A DNA stretch of 64,000 bases from Paraburkholderia bannensis (lineage in GTDB: Bacteria > Pseudomonadota > Gammaproteobacteria > Burkholderiales > Burkholderiaceae). The stretch is taken from positions 1 through 64,000 of the forward strand of contig NZ_JACHBW010000004.1 of assembly GCF_014200455.1 (NCBI RefSeq), read 5' to 3'. The first letter of the stretch is position 1. Each line of letters opens with the position of its first letter. Shown one piece after another: positions 25,455 through 35,082 of this stretch. A program made the translations under genes and the position numbers. The notes under the pieces were generated by a model. That model had not been told where the DNA came from. It saw only the letters and a list, made by a program, of their open reading frames with translations, and searched no databases.

Positions 25455-25895
25455 ATGTCGAAGAAATTCATCCCGATGGTTGCGATTGCGGCGCTGGCCG
25501 CAGCGGTTTCGTTGCCTGCCATGGCCGGCGACATGAACAATGCGCTGGGCGGCGCGCTCGGCGGCGTCGCTGGCGCAGCGCTGGGCGGCGCGGTCGGCGG
25601 CAGCACGGGTGCGGTGATCGGGGGTGCGGTGGGCGGCGGCGCAGGCGGCGCGGTCACGTCGAACCGCCGCGAGCGCACGGGCGCAATCGTCGGCGGGGCG
25701 CTGGGCGGCGGCGCGGGCGCCGCGGCAGGCAACGCGATGGGCGGCCGCACCGGCGGTCTGGTTGGCGCGGCACTGGGCGGCGGCGCGGGTTCGGCGCTCG
25801 GCGGCAACATCTCGCGCTCGAACTCCTACGCCGACGACTATTCGCGCGGCTATCGCGGCAAACATCACCACGGCAAGCGCCATCACTGGGATTGA
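25455..25895 (+). CDS. Exported glycine-zipper protein
   Basis: A 146-residue protein. A Sec signal (MSKKFIPMVAIAALAAAVSLPAMA) is followed by about 90 residues of repeated ALGGALGG/GAGG glycine-zipper units, which in other proteins form membrane-inserting helices, and a His/Lys-rich tail (GKHHHGKRHHWD) that might bind metal. Location: periplasm or outer membrane. The ATG at 25455 gives the signal peptide; a second ATG 12 bases upstream is possible and no strong ribosome site marks either. A long hairpin terminator follows. Confidence 0.75.
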   Translation: MSKKFIPMVAIAALAAAVSLPAMAGDMNNALGGALGGVAGAALGGAVGGSTGAVIGGAVGGGAGGAVTSNRRERTGAIVGGALGGGAGAAAGNAMGGRTGGLVGAALGGGAGSALGGNISRSNSYADDYSRGYRGKHHHGKRHHWD

Positions 25896-25914
25896 GCGGC
25901 AGCAGCTTTAAACC

Positions 25915-25940
25915 GACTTTAAAGGCTGCGCTTTAAAGTC
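25915..25940. repeat. 10-bp inverted repeat
   Basis: GACTTTAAAG and CTTTAAAGTC are perfect arms with a 6-bp spacer, 20 bp after the glycine-zipper gene, between its stop and the terminator. No T run follows. It may be an RNA hairpin protecting the transcript end. Confidence 0.5.
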
Positions 25941-25967
25941 CACGTAAAGTCCACTTAAGCGATCCGC

Positions 25968-26007
25968 AAAGCAAAACGGCACGGTTCATACCGTGCCGTT
26001 TTGCTTT
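25968..26007. terminator. Bidirectional terminator
   Basis: A perfect 17-bp stem (AAAGCAAAACGGCACGG and its complement) with loop TTCATA lies between convergent genes. The A and T runs lie inside the stem, so it can act for both the glycine-zipper gene and the chemoreceptor gene. Confidence 0.85.
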
Positions 26008-26025
26008 TCCAAAGCTGCGTGAACG

Positions 26026-27558
26026 TCAGGCGAGCCTGAACACCCCCACGGCTTCGCGCAGTTCGGCGGCCTGTTCCGCAAGCGCGTGCGCCGCTGCCGA
26101 CGCTTCTTCGACGAGCGCCGCATTATGCTGCGTGACCTCGTCCATCTGCGTCACAGCCACGTTCACCTGCTCGATGCCGGTGCTCTGTTCCTGCGACGCG
26201 GTGGAGATTTCATCGACGATCACGGTCACGCGCTGCACCGCGTCCACCATCTCGCCGATCACATTGCCCGCATCGTTGACGAGCGCCGAGCCCGCATCGA
26301 TGCGCTGCGCCGACGCTTCGATCAGCGCCTTGATTTCCTTCGCCGCCGCCCCGCTGCGCTGCGCGAGCGTGCGCACTTCCGAGGCCACCACGGCGAAGCC
26401 GCGTCCCTCTTCGCCCGCGCGCGCCGCCTCGACCGCCGCGTTCAGCGCAAGAATGTTGGTCTGGAACGCGATGCTGTCGATCACGGCGATGATGTCGACG
26501 ATCTCGCCCGAGCTGGACGCAATCCCGCGCATCGTTTCGACGACTTCGATCATCAGGTCCTTGCCGCGCGCGGCCGTGCCCGCCGCGTCGCCGGCCAGTT
26601 GCGCGGCCTGTTTGGCGTTCTGCGCGTTCTGGCGCACCGTGGCGGTGAGTTCTTCCATGCTGGCCGCGGTTTCTTCGAGCGAAGCCGCCTGATCTTCCGT
26701 GCGCGCCGACAAGCCAAGATTGCCCGCCGCGATTTCGTCGCTCGCCGATGCCACGGCCTGCGCATGACTGCGCACCTGGCTCACGACGCCCGAAAGACTC
26801 GACTGCATGCTTTTGAGCGCGTCCAGCAGCATCGCCGTTTCGTCGCGTGCGCCGTCTTGCGCACGCACCTCGAAAGCAAGATCGCCCTGCGCCACCGCCC
26901 GCGTGCATTCGAGCGCGCGCGCCAGCGGCTTCGTCACGGTGCGGCTGAACACCCACGCTCCCGTCATGGAGACGGCCAGCGCAGCCACCATCAACAGGGC
27001 GCTCAGCAGCGTCGCGCGATGCGCCTGCCCGGCGGCTTCGGCCGACGCTTCGGCGCTTTGCGCGGCAATCTTGTGCGCTGCTTCGTCGAGCAAGGCCGCC
27101 GGTGCGCGGTCGATGCCCGCCACCGCATGATCGCCCGCCGACGGATCGAAGCCCGCCGCCTTGAAGGCCGCGAGACCGGTGCGATAACCCTGGCCCATCG
27201 TCGCGTGCGCGCTGGCGAAGCGATCGATCAGATCGCGGCTTTCGCCTTCGGGCAGGCTCGATTTGAGTTGCTGGGCGAGCGTGTCCACTTCGCGCTCGCG
27301 CGTCTCGAATGCGGCCCAGTGCTTGTCGAGCATGGCCGGGTCCTTGCCGCGCAGCAGCGTGTCCTTCCACTCCTGCACCTGGACCTTGAAGGCGAGCAAG
27401 GTCGCCATCACCGCGCGCTCGTTGGCCACGCTGTTCTGAACCGTCGTGCCATAGACGTTCAGCGACTGGTTCAGCGAATAGATTCCGTAGAACGCGCCTG
27501 CGAACATCAACAGGAGCGCCGCCGCGAAGGCGAGCGGAATCTTCATGGTCAACTTCAT
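26026..27558 (-). CDS. Methyl-accepting chemotaxis protein
   Basis: A 510-residue chemoreceptor. Transmembrane helix 1 is at about residues 7-28, a periplasmic four-helix-bundle-like ligand domain of about 160 residues follows, helix 2 is near 190-212, then HAMP and the cytoplasmic signalling domain. The tip sequence IDSIAFQTNILALNAAVEAARAGEEGRGFAVVA, which binds CheA and CheW, is intact (quoted only as its conserved core FQTNILALNAAVEAARAGE). There is no NWETF-type CheR/CheB tether at the C-terminus. The start at 27558 has AAGGAAA upstream. The gene stands alone; its ligand is unknown, though the rhamnose regulon is next door. Confidence 0.92.
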   Translation of the reverse strand: MKLTMKIPLAFAAALLLMFAGAFYGIYSLNQSLNVYGTTVQNSVANERAVMATLLAFKVQVQEWKDTLLRGKDPAMLDKHWAAFETREREVDTLAQQLKSSLPEGESRDLIDRFASAHATMGQGYRTGLAAFKAAGFDPSAGDHAVAGIDRAPAALLDEAAHKIAAQSAEASAEAAGQAHRATLLSALLMVAALAVSMTGAWVFSRTVTKPLARALECTRAVAQGDLAFEVRAQDGARDETAMLLDALKSMQSSLSGVVSQVRSHAQAVASASDEIAAGNLGLSARTEDQAASLEETAASMEELTATVRQNAQNAKQAAQLAGDAAGTAARGKDLMIEVVETMRGIASSSGEIVDIIAVIDSIAFQTNILALNAAVEAARAGEEGRGFAVVASEVRTLAQRSGAAAKEIKALIEASAQRIDAGSALVNDAGNVIGEMVDAVQRVTVIVDEISTASQEQSTGIEQVNVAVTQMDEVTQHNAALVEEASAAAHALAEQAAELREAVGVFRLA

Positions 27559-27826
27559 CGTGATTTCCTTGCGGTTGGCTTGCGCTACGGCGGCGCTTGA
27601 AGCGTTGGGGTTATACGCGGAAAAAGCGCGGTAATACGGCGGCGGGAGCGATCTGAAGCGATTCGGCAGCCCTCTTGAGGCCACTACCCCGCCATGCTAT
27701 CGGCATATGCGCGTGAAACTGAAGGGCAAGAAATGACTCTTGAAGAAACCGATTTAATCAGACGAAATAGCGAACGAATAAGCAGATGAAAGATTGTGTA
27801 AGTTAGCGTGCTGGAGCGCGCAATGA

Positions 27827-27853
27827 AAAAGGCCCGGATCCACCGGGCCTTTT
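27827..27853 (-). terminator. Terminator of the rhamnose uptake operon
   Basis: Perfect 11-bp stem AAAAGGCCCGG/CCGGGCCTTTT with a 5-base loop, 46 bp after the rhaS stop codon on the minus strand, with Ts following. Confidence 0.88.
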
Positions 27854-27898
27854 ATTCTGCATACCGAATGAAAACGTTTTCGTCCTGCTTCAAACGGA

Positions 27899-28906
27899 CT
27901 AGAAGTTGAAGTTGTCGATATTCGACGCGTCGAAGGTGGTGGGCGGTCCAAGAATGACTTCGCCGCTCTTGCCGACGGTGCGTTTGCCGAGCTTGCCGGC
28001 GTCAAAGGTATCGCCTTCCTTGCCGCTGATGGTGCCCGAAGCAAGATTCGCGGCTGCGTAGGCGGCCAGATAGCCCAATGCACCCGGATCCCATAACTGG
28101 AACGCCTTGACCGTGCCGTTCTTCACGAAGGCGCGCATCTGGTTCGGCGTGCCGAGTCCGGTGACCGCCACCTTGCCCTTGCTCGACGACGACGAGATAT
28201 AGCGCGCGGCCGCCGCGATGCCCACCGATGTCGGCGCAACGATGGCTTTCAGGTTCGGATACGCCTGCAACAGACCTTGCGTTTCGACGAAGGACTTCTG
28301 GTCGTCGTCATTGCCATAGGCGATCTTCACGAGCTTCATCTTCGAATACTCGGGCTTCTTCAGTTCCTCCTGCATCCACTTGATCCAGGTGTTCTGATTG
28401 GTCGCGTTGGGCGTGGCCGAAAGAATCGCGAACTCACCTTCGTTATTCATCAGCTTCGCCACCAGTTGAATCTGGCCGCGGCCGATGCTTTCGGCGTTGG
28501 CCTGATTCACGAAGATCTGGCGGCCTTCCGGCGCCGTGTCCGAGTCGAAGGTGACGACCTTGATGCCCTGCGCCATCGCGCGCTTCAGATACGGCACGAG
28601 CGCATTCGCGTCGTTGGCCGCGATCACGATGGCGTCCTGGCGCTGCGTGGTGAGCGTGTTGATGTACGAGACCTGCGAAGACGCACCGGCGTCCGACGGC
28701 CCGACCACCTTGCCGTCGCCCTTGAATTCCTTGATGGCGTCCATGCCGCCGTTATCGGCGATCACTTCGTAGGGGTTGTTGATCTGCTTCGGTACGAAGG
28801 CGATTTTCAGGCCCTCCTTGATGCCGGCGGCGTGCGCGGACAGGCCCGCGCCCAGCAGCATGGCGCATAGCAGCGCCGTGCAGGCGTGACGGACTGGCTT
28901 CATCAT
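27899..28906 (-). CDS. rhaS: Rhamnose ABC transporter substrate-binding protein RhaS
   Basis: A 335-residue periplasmic sugar-binding protein of the ribose/RhaS type. The signal peptide (MMKPVRHACTALLCAMLLGAGLSAHA) is followed by IAFVPKQINNPYEV and the typical two-lobe pattern (VIAANDANALVPYLKRA; VTFDSDTAPEGRQIFVNQA; KAFQLWDPGALGYLAAYAA). The sequence strongly resembles rhizobial RhaS. GGAG lies 8 bases before the ATG pair. It is the last gene of the uptake operon, 104 bp after rhaQ, a gap that may allow separate, higher expression. Substrate inferred from the catabolic genes alongside. Confidence 0.88.
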   Translation of the reverse strand: MMKPVRHACTALLCAMLLGAGLSAHAAGIKEGLKIAFVPKQINNPYEVIADNGGMDAIKEFKGDGKVVGPSDAGASSQVSYINTLTTQRQDAIVIAANDANALVPYLKRAMAQGIKVVTFDSDTAPEGRQIFVNQANAESIGRGQIQLVAKLMNNEGEFAILSATPNATNQNTWIKWMQEELKKPEYSKMKLVKIAYGNDDDQKSFVETQGLLQAYPNLKAIVAPTSVGIAAAARYISSSSSKGKVAVTGLGTPNQMRAFVKNGTVKAFQLWDPGALGYLAAYAAANLASGTISGKEGDTFDAGKLGKRTVGKSGEVILGPPTTFDASNIDNFNF

Positions 28907-29010
28907 GAACGTGTCTCCTCGATGAGGGCCCGGCGTGTGCGCCGGGCAGATTAACGGCTTACTGCCATTTTTACTGCTTGTTTTACAGCGTTTTCTTGTA
29001 CGCCTACGCT

Positions 29011-30021
29011 TCAGCCCGCCGCGCGCGCCAGCGCACGCCGGTCGCGCAGCATGCGCCAGCGCGCCGCGAGATTGGGGATCAGAACCGAAGCGAGCAGCAA
29101 CGCGCCCGTGACGATGGTGAGCGTTTCGCTCGACACGTCCGCGAGCGTGAGCGCATTCTTGAGCACGCCCACGATCAGCAACGAGAGCAGCACGCCATAC
29201 ATCGAGCCACGTCCGCCGAAAATGCTCACGCCGCCAAACAGCACCGCCGCGATCACCGATAGCTCGAAGCCCTCGCCGTTATCGCCACGTGCGCTGGTGA
29301 AGCGCAGCGTATAAACGATGCCGGCGAGCGCGCTCATCACGCCCGAGAGCACGAACAAACGCAGCTTGACGCGCGCGACATCGATGCCCGAGAACGACGC
29401 CGCCGTGCTGTTCGCGCCGATCGCATAGAGGCTGCGGCCAAACGCCGTGGCCTGCAAAAGCAGCGTAAAAACCACGGCGCATGCGGCCACGATCAGAAAC
29501 GGCAGCGGAATAAAGGTGCTACCCAGATTGCTCATGCCGAACAGCGTGTAAGCCGGCGGAAAATCGGCGATGGCCTGGTCGCCCAGCAGCACATAAGCGA
29601 CGCCGCGAAATAGCGCAAGCGTGCCAATGGTGACGGCCAGCGACGGCAGATTGAGCTTGACGATCACGAGGCCGTTGAAGAGCCCCGCGAGACCGCCTGC
29701 GATCACCACCAGCACCATCGCCAGCGGCATCGGCACGCCCATGTGCCAGAGCACGCCCAGCAGCGCGCTCGATGCGCCCAGCACGGAAGCGACGGATAGA
29801 TCGATCTCGGCGGCGACGATGATAAGCGTCATCGGCAAGGCCATCAGCGCGACTTCGGTGAGATCGGCAAGGATGTTGCTCAGGTTCGCGCCCGTGAGAA
29901 AGACGTCGGACAGCACGCGCCCCACCACCAGCGAGAGTACGAGTATCACCGCCAGCAGCGACTCCCACCCAAGCGGCAAACCGGCGCGTCGTGTCAGCAA
30001 AGCGGAATCGGGTTTAGCCAT
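29011..30021 (-). CDS. rhaQ: Rhamnose ABC transporter permease RhaQ
   Basis: A 336-residue inner-membrane permease of the BPD_transp_2 family (RbsC/AraH type) with eight to ten hydrophobic helices. The EAA-like cytoplasmic loop FGRSLYAIGANSTAASFSGI contacts the ATPase, and AAEIDLSVASVLGASSALLG and FGGVSIFGGRG are family hallmarks. It overlaps the rhaP stop by 8 bp, showing translational coupling. The two permeases differ in sequence and probably form a heterodimer. Confidence 0.88.
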   Translation of the reverse strand: MAKPDSALLTRRAGLPLGWESLLAVILVLSLVVGRVLSDVFLTGANLSNILADLTEVALMALPMTLIIVAAEIDLSVASVLGASSALLGVLWHMGVPMPLAMVLVVIAGGLAGLFNGLVIVKLNLPSLAVTIGTLALFRGVAYVLLGDQAIADFPPAYTLFGMSNLGSTFIPLPFLIVAACAVVFTLLLQATAFGRSLYAIGANSTAASFSGIDVARVKLRLFVLSGVMSALAGIVYTLRFTSARGDNGEGFELSVIAAVLFGGVSIFGGRGSMYGVLLSLLIVGVLKNALTLADVSSETLTIVTGALLLASVLIPNLAARWRMLRDRRALARAAG

Positions 30022-31066
30022 GATCGCGTTTCCTCATCATGCGTTTGGCGACGGAGCGGGCCAGCAGCGTGTCGGCGGTAATGGCCGCGACGATCAGCGC
30101 GCCTTGAATGGCCTGCTCCCAGAACGGTGACACGTGCAGCACCACCAGCGCGATGCTGATGACGCCAAGCACCAGCGCGCCCAGCGTCGCGCCGAGTATC
30201 GTGCCCACGCCGCCCGTGATAGCCACGCTGCCCACCACGGCGGCCGCCACCACCTGAAGCTCGATACCCTTGGCGGTGCTTGCATCGACGGTGCCGAAGC
30301 GCGCGAGCCACAAGGCGCCCGCAAGGCCCGCAATCGCGCCGCTGATGACGAAACCCACTGCCACGCGGCGCTCGACGTTGATACCGGCCAGCCGCGCGGC
30401 TTCCGGGTTCGAGCCGATTGCGTAGTACTCGCGGCCAGGTCTGAACTGCTTGAGGTAGACGGAGAGCGCGGCGAGCAGCACGATGGCGATCAGTGCAAGC
30501 ACGGGCACGCCCAGCAGCGCGCCGGTCGCGAGACCCGAAAACGCATCGGGCAAACTCGTGGCGTTGATCTGCCCGCCATGCACCCACGCATAATCTGCAC
30601 CACGAAATATATAGAGTGTCGAGAGCGTGGCAACCAGAGACGGCACGCGCCCCACCGCCACCAGCAGCGCGTTGATCGATCCCGCCACCATGCCGATCGC
30701 GAGGCCGGCAATCAGCGCCACGACCACCGGCATATGCGGAAACGCCACATACAGACTGCCGACAGCATACGCGCTGATCCCCACGGTCGAGCCAATCGAC
30801 AGATCGATATGACGCATCAGGATCACGATCGTCATGCCCGCCGTGAGCAGACTCACGATCGACACATTGAGCAGCACGTCGCGCAGATTCTGCAGATTGA
30901 GAAATTGCGGCTTTGCCAGCGCCGTACCGCCGATGATCAGCAGCAGCACCACAAATAGTGTGGTTTCGCGGCTCTTTGCCAGCGTCTGCGCAAATGCCGC
31001 CCCGCGACTTGGCGCGCGCGGCTCGCCGCCGTGCAGCGAATGAGGTGAAGTGGATTGACCCATCAT
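30014..31066 (-). CDS. rhaP: Rhamnose ABC transporter permease RhaP
   Basis: A 350-residue BPD_transp_2 permease. The true start is the ATG at 31066; a much longer open frame on this strand is an antisense-like shadow of the ATPase gene. [17 protein letters not shown], the loop [18 protein letters not shown] and [15 protein letters not shown] are typical. The start overlaps the rhaT stop by 4 bp (ATGA), and the end overlaps rhaQ, so rhaT, rhaP and rhaQ are tightly coupled. Confidence 0.88.
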   Translation of the reverse strand: MMGQSTSPHSLHGGEPRAPSRGAAFAQTLAKSRETTLFVVLLLIIGGTALAKPQFLNLQNLRDVLLNVSIVSLLTAGMTIVILMRHIDLSIGSTVGISAYAVGSLYVAFPHMPVVVALIAGLAIGMVAGSINALLVAVGRVPSLVATLSTLYIFRGADYAWVHGGQINATSLPDAFSGLATGALLGVPVLALIAIVLLAALSVYLKQFRPGREYYAIGSNPEAARLAGINVERRVAVGFVISGAIAGLAGALWLARFGTVDASTAKGIELQVVAAAVVGSVAITGGVGTILGATLGALVLGVISIALVVLHVSPFWEQAIQGALIVAAITADTLLARSVAKRMMRKRDHG

Positions 31067-32607
31067 GCTGCATGCCCCAGATGAATGTTGGCCTGACCGA
31101 GCGCGGCGCTCATGATCCGTTCCTCGTCGGCGTCGGCGCGCGCGATATCGGCGGTGATGCGGCCTTCGTGCATCACCAGCACGCGGTCGGCCATGCCCAG
31201 CACCTCGGGCAGCTCGCTCGAAATCATCAGCACGGCCATGCCCTCGCTCACGAGTTCGGCGAGCGCGCCGTAAACCTCCGCTTTCGCGCCCACGTCGATA
31301 CCGCGCGTGGGTTCGTCGATGATGAGCACCTTCGGCCCCGTCGCCAGCCACTTGCCCAGCACCACCTTCTGCTGGTTGCCGCCCGAAAGCGTGCCTACCG
31401 CCGCGTTCAGATCGCCCGCTTTCAGACGCAGCCGCGTGCCCCACTGCCCGGCAAGCCGCACCTCGCTGGCCGCTGAAATCATGCCGAAACGCACGAGTCG
31501 GCCCAGCACCGTGAGCGACGCATTGCGCGCGATGCTCAGTTCGAGCGCGAGCCCCTGTTGCCGACGATCCTCGGGCACGAGCGCCAGCCCGGCTTTCACG
31601 GCACGCGCGGGGCGGCCCATCGCGAGCGCCTTGCCCGCCACCTGCACCTGGCCCGCGTCGCACTGATCGATGCCGAAGATCGCGCGCGCCACTTCGCTGC
31701 GGCCCGCGCCCACCAGACCCGCGAGCGCGACGATCTCGCCCGCGCGCACGTCGAAGGCGATGTCCTTGAACACGCCGCGCCGCGTGAGGCCGCGCACGCG
31801 CAACATCACCTCGCCGGGTGTCACATCGGCTTTCGGATAGAAGGTGGCGAGGTCGCGTCCCACCATGCGCGCGACAATGTCCTGCGTCGTGAGCGTAGCC
31901 GTGGGCGCGTCGAACACCTTCGCACCGTCGCGCATGATGGTCACGTGCTGCGTGAGCGCGAACACTTCTTCGAGCCGGTGCGTGATGAAGAGGATCGCCA
32001 CGCCGCGATCGCGCAGCTTGCGCGCAATCGCGAAGAGCCGCTCGACTTCGGGCAGCGAAAGCGCCGCGGTGGGCTCGTCCATGACGAGTACGTTGGCGTT
32101 GAGCGACAGCGCCTTGGCAATTTCGATCACCTGCTGATCGGCAATCGACAGGCCGCGCACCAGACGCTGCGCGCGAAGATCGACGCCCAGCGAGGCAAGC
32201 AGCGCCGCCACGTCGCGATGCATCGCGTCGTAATCGATACGGCCCATTCTGTCGAGCGGTTGACGGCCCATGAAGATGTTCTCGGCGATCGAAAGATCGA
32301 AGAACAGCGTGGGCTCCTGATAGATCACGGCGATGCCCGCATCGCGCGCCTGCGCGGGCGTGGCGAACTGTTTTTCCTTGCCGTCGATCAACAACTCGCC
32401 GCCGTCGGGACGATGCACGCCCGCGAGGATCTTCACGAGCGTCGATTTGCCCGCGCCGTTTTCGCCCAGCAGCGCATGCACTTCGCCGGGCCTGAGCACG
32501 AGCGACCCGTCCACCAGCGCGCGCACGCGCCCGAACGACTTGCTGGCGCGTCTCAGTTCGAGGCGCGGCACGGTCCCGGCCGGGGGTTGCAACGGTTTCG
32601 CTTCCAC
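31063..32607 (-). CDS. rhaT: Rhamnose ABC transporter ATPase RhaT
   Basis: A 514-residue double-ATPase typical of CUT2 sugar importers. The first domain has Walker [10 protein letters not shown] (48-56), the signature region [14 protein letters not shown] and Walker B VLVMDEPT. The second has the degenerate Walker [11 protein letters not shown], signature [14 protein letters not shown] and [11 protein letters not shown]. It starts with GTG at 32607, with GGAG at the right distance. Note that rhizobial RhaT is this ATPase, not the E. coli RhaT proton symporter. Confidence 0.9.
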   Translation of the reverse strand: MEAKPLQPPAGTVPRLELRRASKSFGRVRALVDGSLVLRPGEVHALLGENGAGKSTLVKILAGVHRPDGGELLIDGKEKQFATPAQARDAGIAVIYQEPTLFFDLSIAENIFMGRQPLDRMGRIDYDAMHRDVAALLASLGVDLRAQRLVRGLSIADQQVIEIAKALSLNANVLVMDEPTAALSLPEVERLFAIARKLRDRGVAILFITHRLEEVFALTQHVTIMRDGAKVFDAPTATLTTQDIVARMVGRDLATFYPKADVTPGEVMLRVRGLTRRGVFKDIAFDVRAGEIVALAGLVGAGRSEVARAIFGIDQCDAGQVQVAGKALAMGRPARAVKAGLALVPEDRRQQGLALELSIARNASLTVLGRLVRFGMISAASEVRLAGQWGTRLRLKAGDLNAAVGTLSGGNQQKVVLGKWLATGPKVLIIDEPTRGIDVGAKAEVYGALAELVSEGMAVLMISSELPEVLGMADRVLVMHEGRITADIARADADEERIMSAALGQANIHLGHAA

Positions 32608-32658
32608 GCATGTCTCCTGATTCGTTGCGCCCGCAAGCGACTCGCAGACGCGGGATCG

Positions 32659-33546
32659 CTAGATACGGTAAATACGTTCGGCGTTGCCGCGAAAGAGCGC
32701 AGTGCGCTCGCTTTCGCTGGCGTCGCTTACGATTGACGCATACGCATGCCACAAATCGGCGTAGGAGCCGAACTGGCGGTCCACGGGAAAATTCGATGCG
32801 AACATCGCGCGCGACGCGCCAAAGGCGTCGATGGTTTCGAGCACGTAGGGACGCAGACTTTCCACGGTCCATTCGTGATCGAACATCGCGAGACCGCTGA
32901 TCTTCACCGACACGTTCGGACACGCGGCAAGCACGCGCAGACCGTCACGCCACGCGCGCCAGCCCGGCACGCCGTTGCGGTCCACGAACATCCCCGCATG
33001 ATTGACGACGAGCGGCACGCCGGGATGGGTGCGCGCCAGCGCGGCGGCTTCTTCCATCTGCGCCGGATAAAGCTGCAGATCGAAGGACAGGCCATGCTGT
33101 TCGAGCAACGTGAAGTGCTTGCGCCACGCCGGCTCGCGCATATAGTGGCGGCCCACGTAGTCGTAAAGCGGCTTCGCATGCACGTTGAGAATCTGGCGGA
33201 TGCCGCGCGTGCGCCCAAACGCTGCGTGCGCGGCAAGCACCTCCGGCGCATTGGGTGCGCTTAAATCGGTGGCGGCAACGATCGCATTGGGCAATCCCTT
33301 GCCTGCATCGGCAATCGATTCGAGCCAGCGCGTCTCTTCCACCGGGTCGGCCGGATCGTGATTCGCTTCCACGTGTACAACCTTGAGCACTTCGATATCA
33401 GCCGCTTCGCGCAGCAGATCGTCGGGTAGATAGTTATGCTTGAGATCGCGTGCATCGCCCACGAACGACGTTCTCGGGTTCGCGAGCCAGGGATAGTGAT
33501 GCGTGTCGAGATCCCAGAAGTGAACGTGCGGATCAACCACCTGCAT
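32659..33546 (-). CDS. Amidohydrolase-family sugar lactonase (L-rhamnono-lactonase)
   Basis: A 295-residue amidohydrolase-2 (COG3618) protein. The metal-binding HVHFW motif lies at residues 7-11, a second histidine in VVNHAGMF and the conserved aspartate in FASNFPVD. COG3618 includes the L-fucono-1,5-lactonase characterised from Burkholderia. Here the linked rhamnonate dehydratase points to hydrolysis of L-rhamnono-lactone to L-rhamnonate. It lies between rhaM and rhaT in the same operon. Confidence 0.85.
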   Translation of the reverse strand: MQVVDPHVHFWDLDTHHYPWLANPRTSFVGDARDLKHNYLPDDLLREAADIEVLKVVHVEANHDPADPVEETRWLESIADAGKGLPNAIVAATDLSAPNAPEVLAAHAAFGRTRGIRQILNVHAKPLYDYVGRHYMREPAWRKHFTLLEQHGLSFDLQLYPAQMEEAAALARTHPGVPLVVNHAGMFVDRNGVPGWRAWRDGLRVLAACPNVSVKISGLAMFDHEWTVESLRPYVLETIDAFGASRAMFASNFPVDRQFGSYADLWHAYASIVSDASESERTALFRGNAERIYRI

Positions 33547-33576
33547 GGCGTGCTCCTCGTAGCGGATCAGGACAGA

Positions 33577-33891
33577 TCAGGGAAGATGGAACACCTGCAC
33601 CAGCGGCTGCGTCACCGGCACATTGCCCTCGCCGGTCGCCATGATGTCGGCCATGTAGTCCCACCATTTGCGCATGATCGCGGTTTCAGGCAGGCGGTCC
33701 ATGGTGTGAGTGTCGCGCCGCTTGAGCACCGCAAAGAGCGCATGCGTGCTTTCGTCGAGGAAGATCCAGTAATCAACGACGCCCGCGTCGCGCAGCGCGC
33801 TGGCCAGTTCGGGCCATATTTCACGGTGACGCCGCTCGTATTCGTCCCGTTTGCCGGGATCGAGCTGCATGCGAAACGCAACTGTTTCCAT
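33577..33891 (-). CDS. rhaM: L-rhamnose mutarotase RhaM
   Basis: A 104-residue DUF718 protein that interconverts alpha- and beta-L-rhamnose. Tyr18 and His22 in DEYERRHREIWPEL match the known catalytic residues of E. coli RhaM, and YWIFLDE and MRKWWDYMADIM complete the pattern. It is the first gene of the uptake operon, 30 bp before the lactonase, and divergent from the LysR gene. It would supply the anomer used by the rhamnose dehydrogenase. Confidence 0.9.
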   Translation of the reverse strand: METVAFRMQLDPGKRDEYERRHREIWPELASALRDAGVVDYWIFLDESTHALFAVLKRRDTHTMDRLPETAIMRKWWDYMADIMATGEGNVPVTQPLVQVFHLP

Positions 33892-34027
33892 GATCGTGTC
33901 TCCGTCCAGCCTGGTTGCTGCGTTTTTCTGACGCAGAAGCGGGGGCGTTTTTATAAGCGTTTGCCCTAAGCTCCACGCGTGTCTTCACATGGTTTTGCAG
34001 CGATTCGAACGACTATAATTCCGGCAT

Positions 34028-34080
34028 CGATAGCCAACCAATCCGTAGTTGGGATCGGGCGATACACAAACCGGATCGCA
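34028..34080. promoter_or_regulatory. Shared rhamnose-regulon element, copy A
   Basis: This 53-bp segment aligns without gaps to 38998-39050, with 38 identical positions by my count. Conserved blocks are CGATAGCC, AATCCG, GGGCGATA and GGATCGC. It lies in the rhaM/LysR divergent region, its right end 6 bp from the LysR start codon and its left end 136 bp from rhaM. It is the best candidate for the LysR binding site and for autoregulation. Confidence 0.7.
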
Positions 34081-34086
34081 GGACTC

Positions 34087-35070
34087 ATGAACCATCAGAC
34101 CGCCGTCGTTTCGCTCGTCAATCGTCTCAAGTTCAAGCACCTCGCCCTGCTCGTCGCGCTCGACGACGCCCGCAACGTCCATCAGGCCGCCGATGCCATC
34201 AACGTCGCGCAGCCCAGCGCCAGCCGCATGCTCAGCGACATCGAAGAAGCCTTTGGCTTTCGTCTGTTCGAGCGCAACGCGCGCGGCATGCAGCCCACGG
34301 CGCTGGGCGTCGTCACGCTGGCCTACGCGCGCCGCGCGCTGTCCGACCTCACGCGTTTCGCCGACGATCTCGACGTGAAACGCCGTGGCGGCCACGGCCA
34401 GCTCACTGTGGGCGCGATCATGGGCGCCGCGCCCGACCTGCTCGCGCAGGCCGTCGCCACGCTCAAGACCGAACGGCCGCTGTTGCATGTGCGCATCCTT
34501 GGCGAAACCAGCGATCAGGTCGTGCAACTGCTGCATCGACGCGACGTCGATCTCGCACTCGGGCGTCTCACCACGCCGCTGCAACACAACGATTTCAGCT
34601 TCGAACCACTGGCGCGCGAAACGCTGGTGCTGGTGGTGCGCGCGCGTCATCCGCTGGCCCGCCGCGAACACGTCACGCTCGCCGAACTGATGGACTGGCC
34701 GTGGGTCGCGCAGCCCATCACCAGTCCCGCGCGCGAACTCTTCGAAGGCGAACTCGCGCGCGCGGGTCTTGCCACGCCGATGAACCTCACGGAATCGGCT
34801 TCTATCTTCGCCACGCTGCAACTGCTTGAAAGCTTCGACGCCGTGGCGATGCTGCCCGAATCGGTGGTGCGCGATCATGTGCGCGGCAAGCTGCTCAACG
34901 TGCTGCCGCTCGAAATCGGCAAGAGCCTGCCGGGCTTCGGGGTGCTCACGCGCAAGGGCGAAACGCTCGCGGAACCCGCCGAGCATTTCGTCGGCCTGTT
35001 GCGCCGCTTTTCGCAGCCCTTCAAGCCCGACGAAGTCGTTCGCGACATGCGCGTGGCCACTCATTCCTGA
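34087..35070 (+). CDS. LysR-family regulator (GbpR-like) of the rhamnose regulon
   Basis: A 327-residue LysR-type regulator. The helix-turn-helix RNVHQAADAINVAQPSASRMLSDIEEAFG (about 36-64; core AADAINVAQPSASRML) and KFKHLALLVALDD resemble the GbpR group, which controls sugar-binding-protein operons. It sits between two minus-strand operons for rhamnose uptake and oxidation and is divergent from the first. The matching 53-bp elements upstream of both operons suggest that it controls both. The start at 34087 places CAGGA upstream. L-rhamnose or a pathway acid is the probable effector (inference). Confidence 0.85.
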   Translation: MNHQTAVVSLVNRLKFKHLALLVALDDARNVHQAADAINVAQPSASRMLSDIEEAFGFRLFERNARGMQPTALGVVTLAYARRALSDLTRFADDLDVKRRGGHGQLTVGAIMGAAPDLLAQAVATLKTERPLLHVRILGETSDQVVQLLHRRDVDLALGRLTTPLQHNDFSFEPLARETLVLVVRARHPLARREHVTLAELMDWPWVAQPITSPARELFEGELARAGLATPMNLTESASIFATLQLLESFDAVAMLPESVVRDHVRGKLLNVLPLEIGKSLPGFGVLTRKGETLAEPAEHFVGLLRRFSQPFKPDEVVRDMRVATHS

Positions 35071-35082
35071 GTCCTGATCGAT

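Noticed and set aside
30014..32923. A 969-codon open frame on the minus strand across the ABC ATPase gene
   Set aside because: Only its last 350 codons encode a permease; the rest is the out-of-frame shadow of rhaT, with Arg/Gly-rich nonsense sequence.
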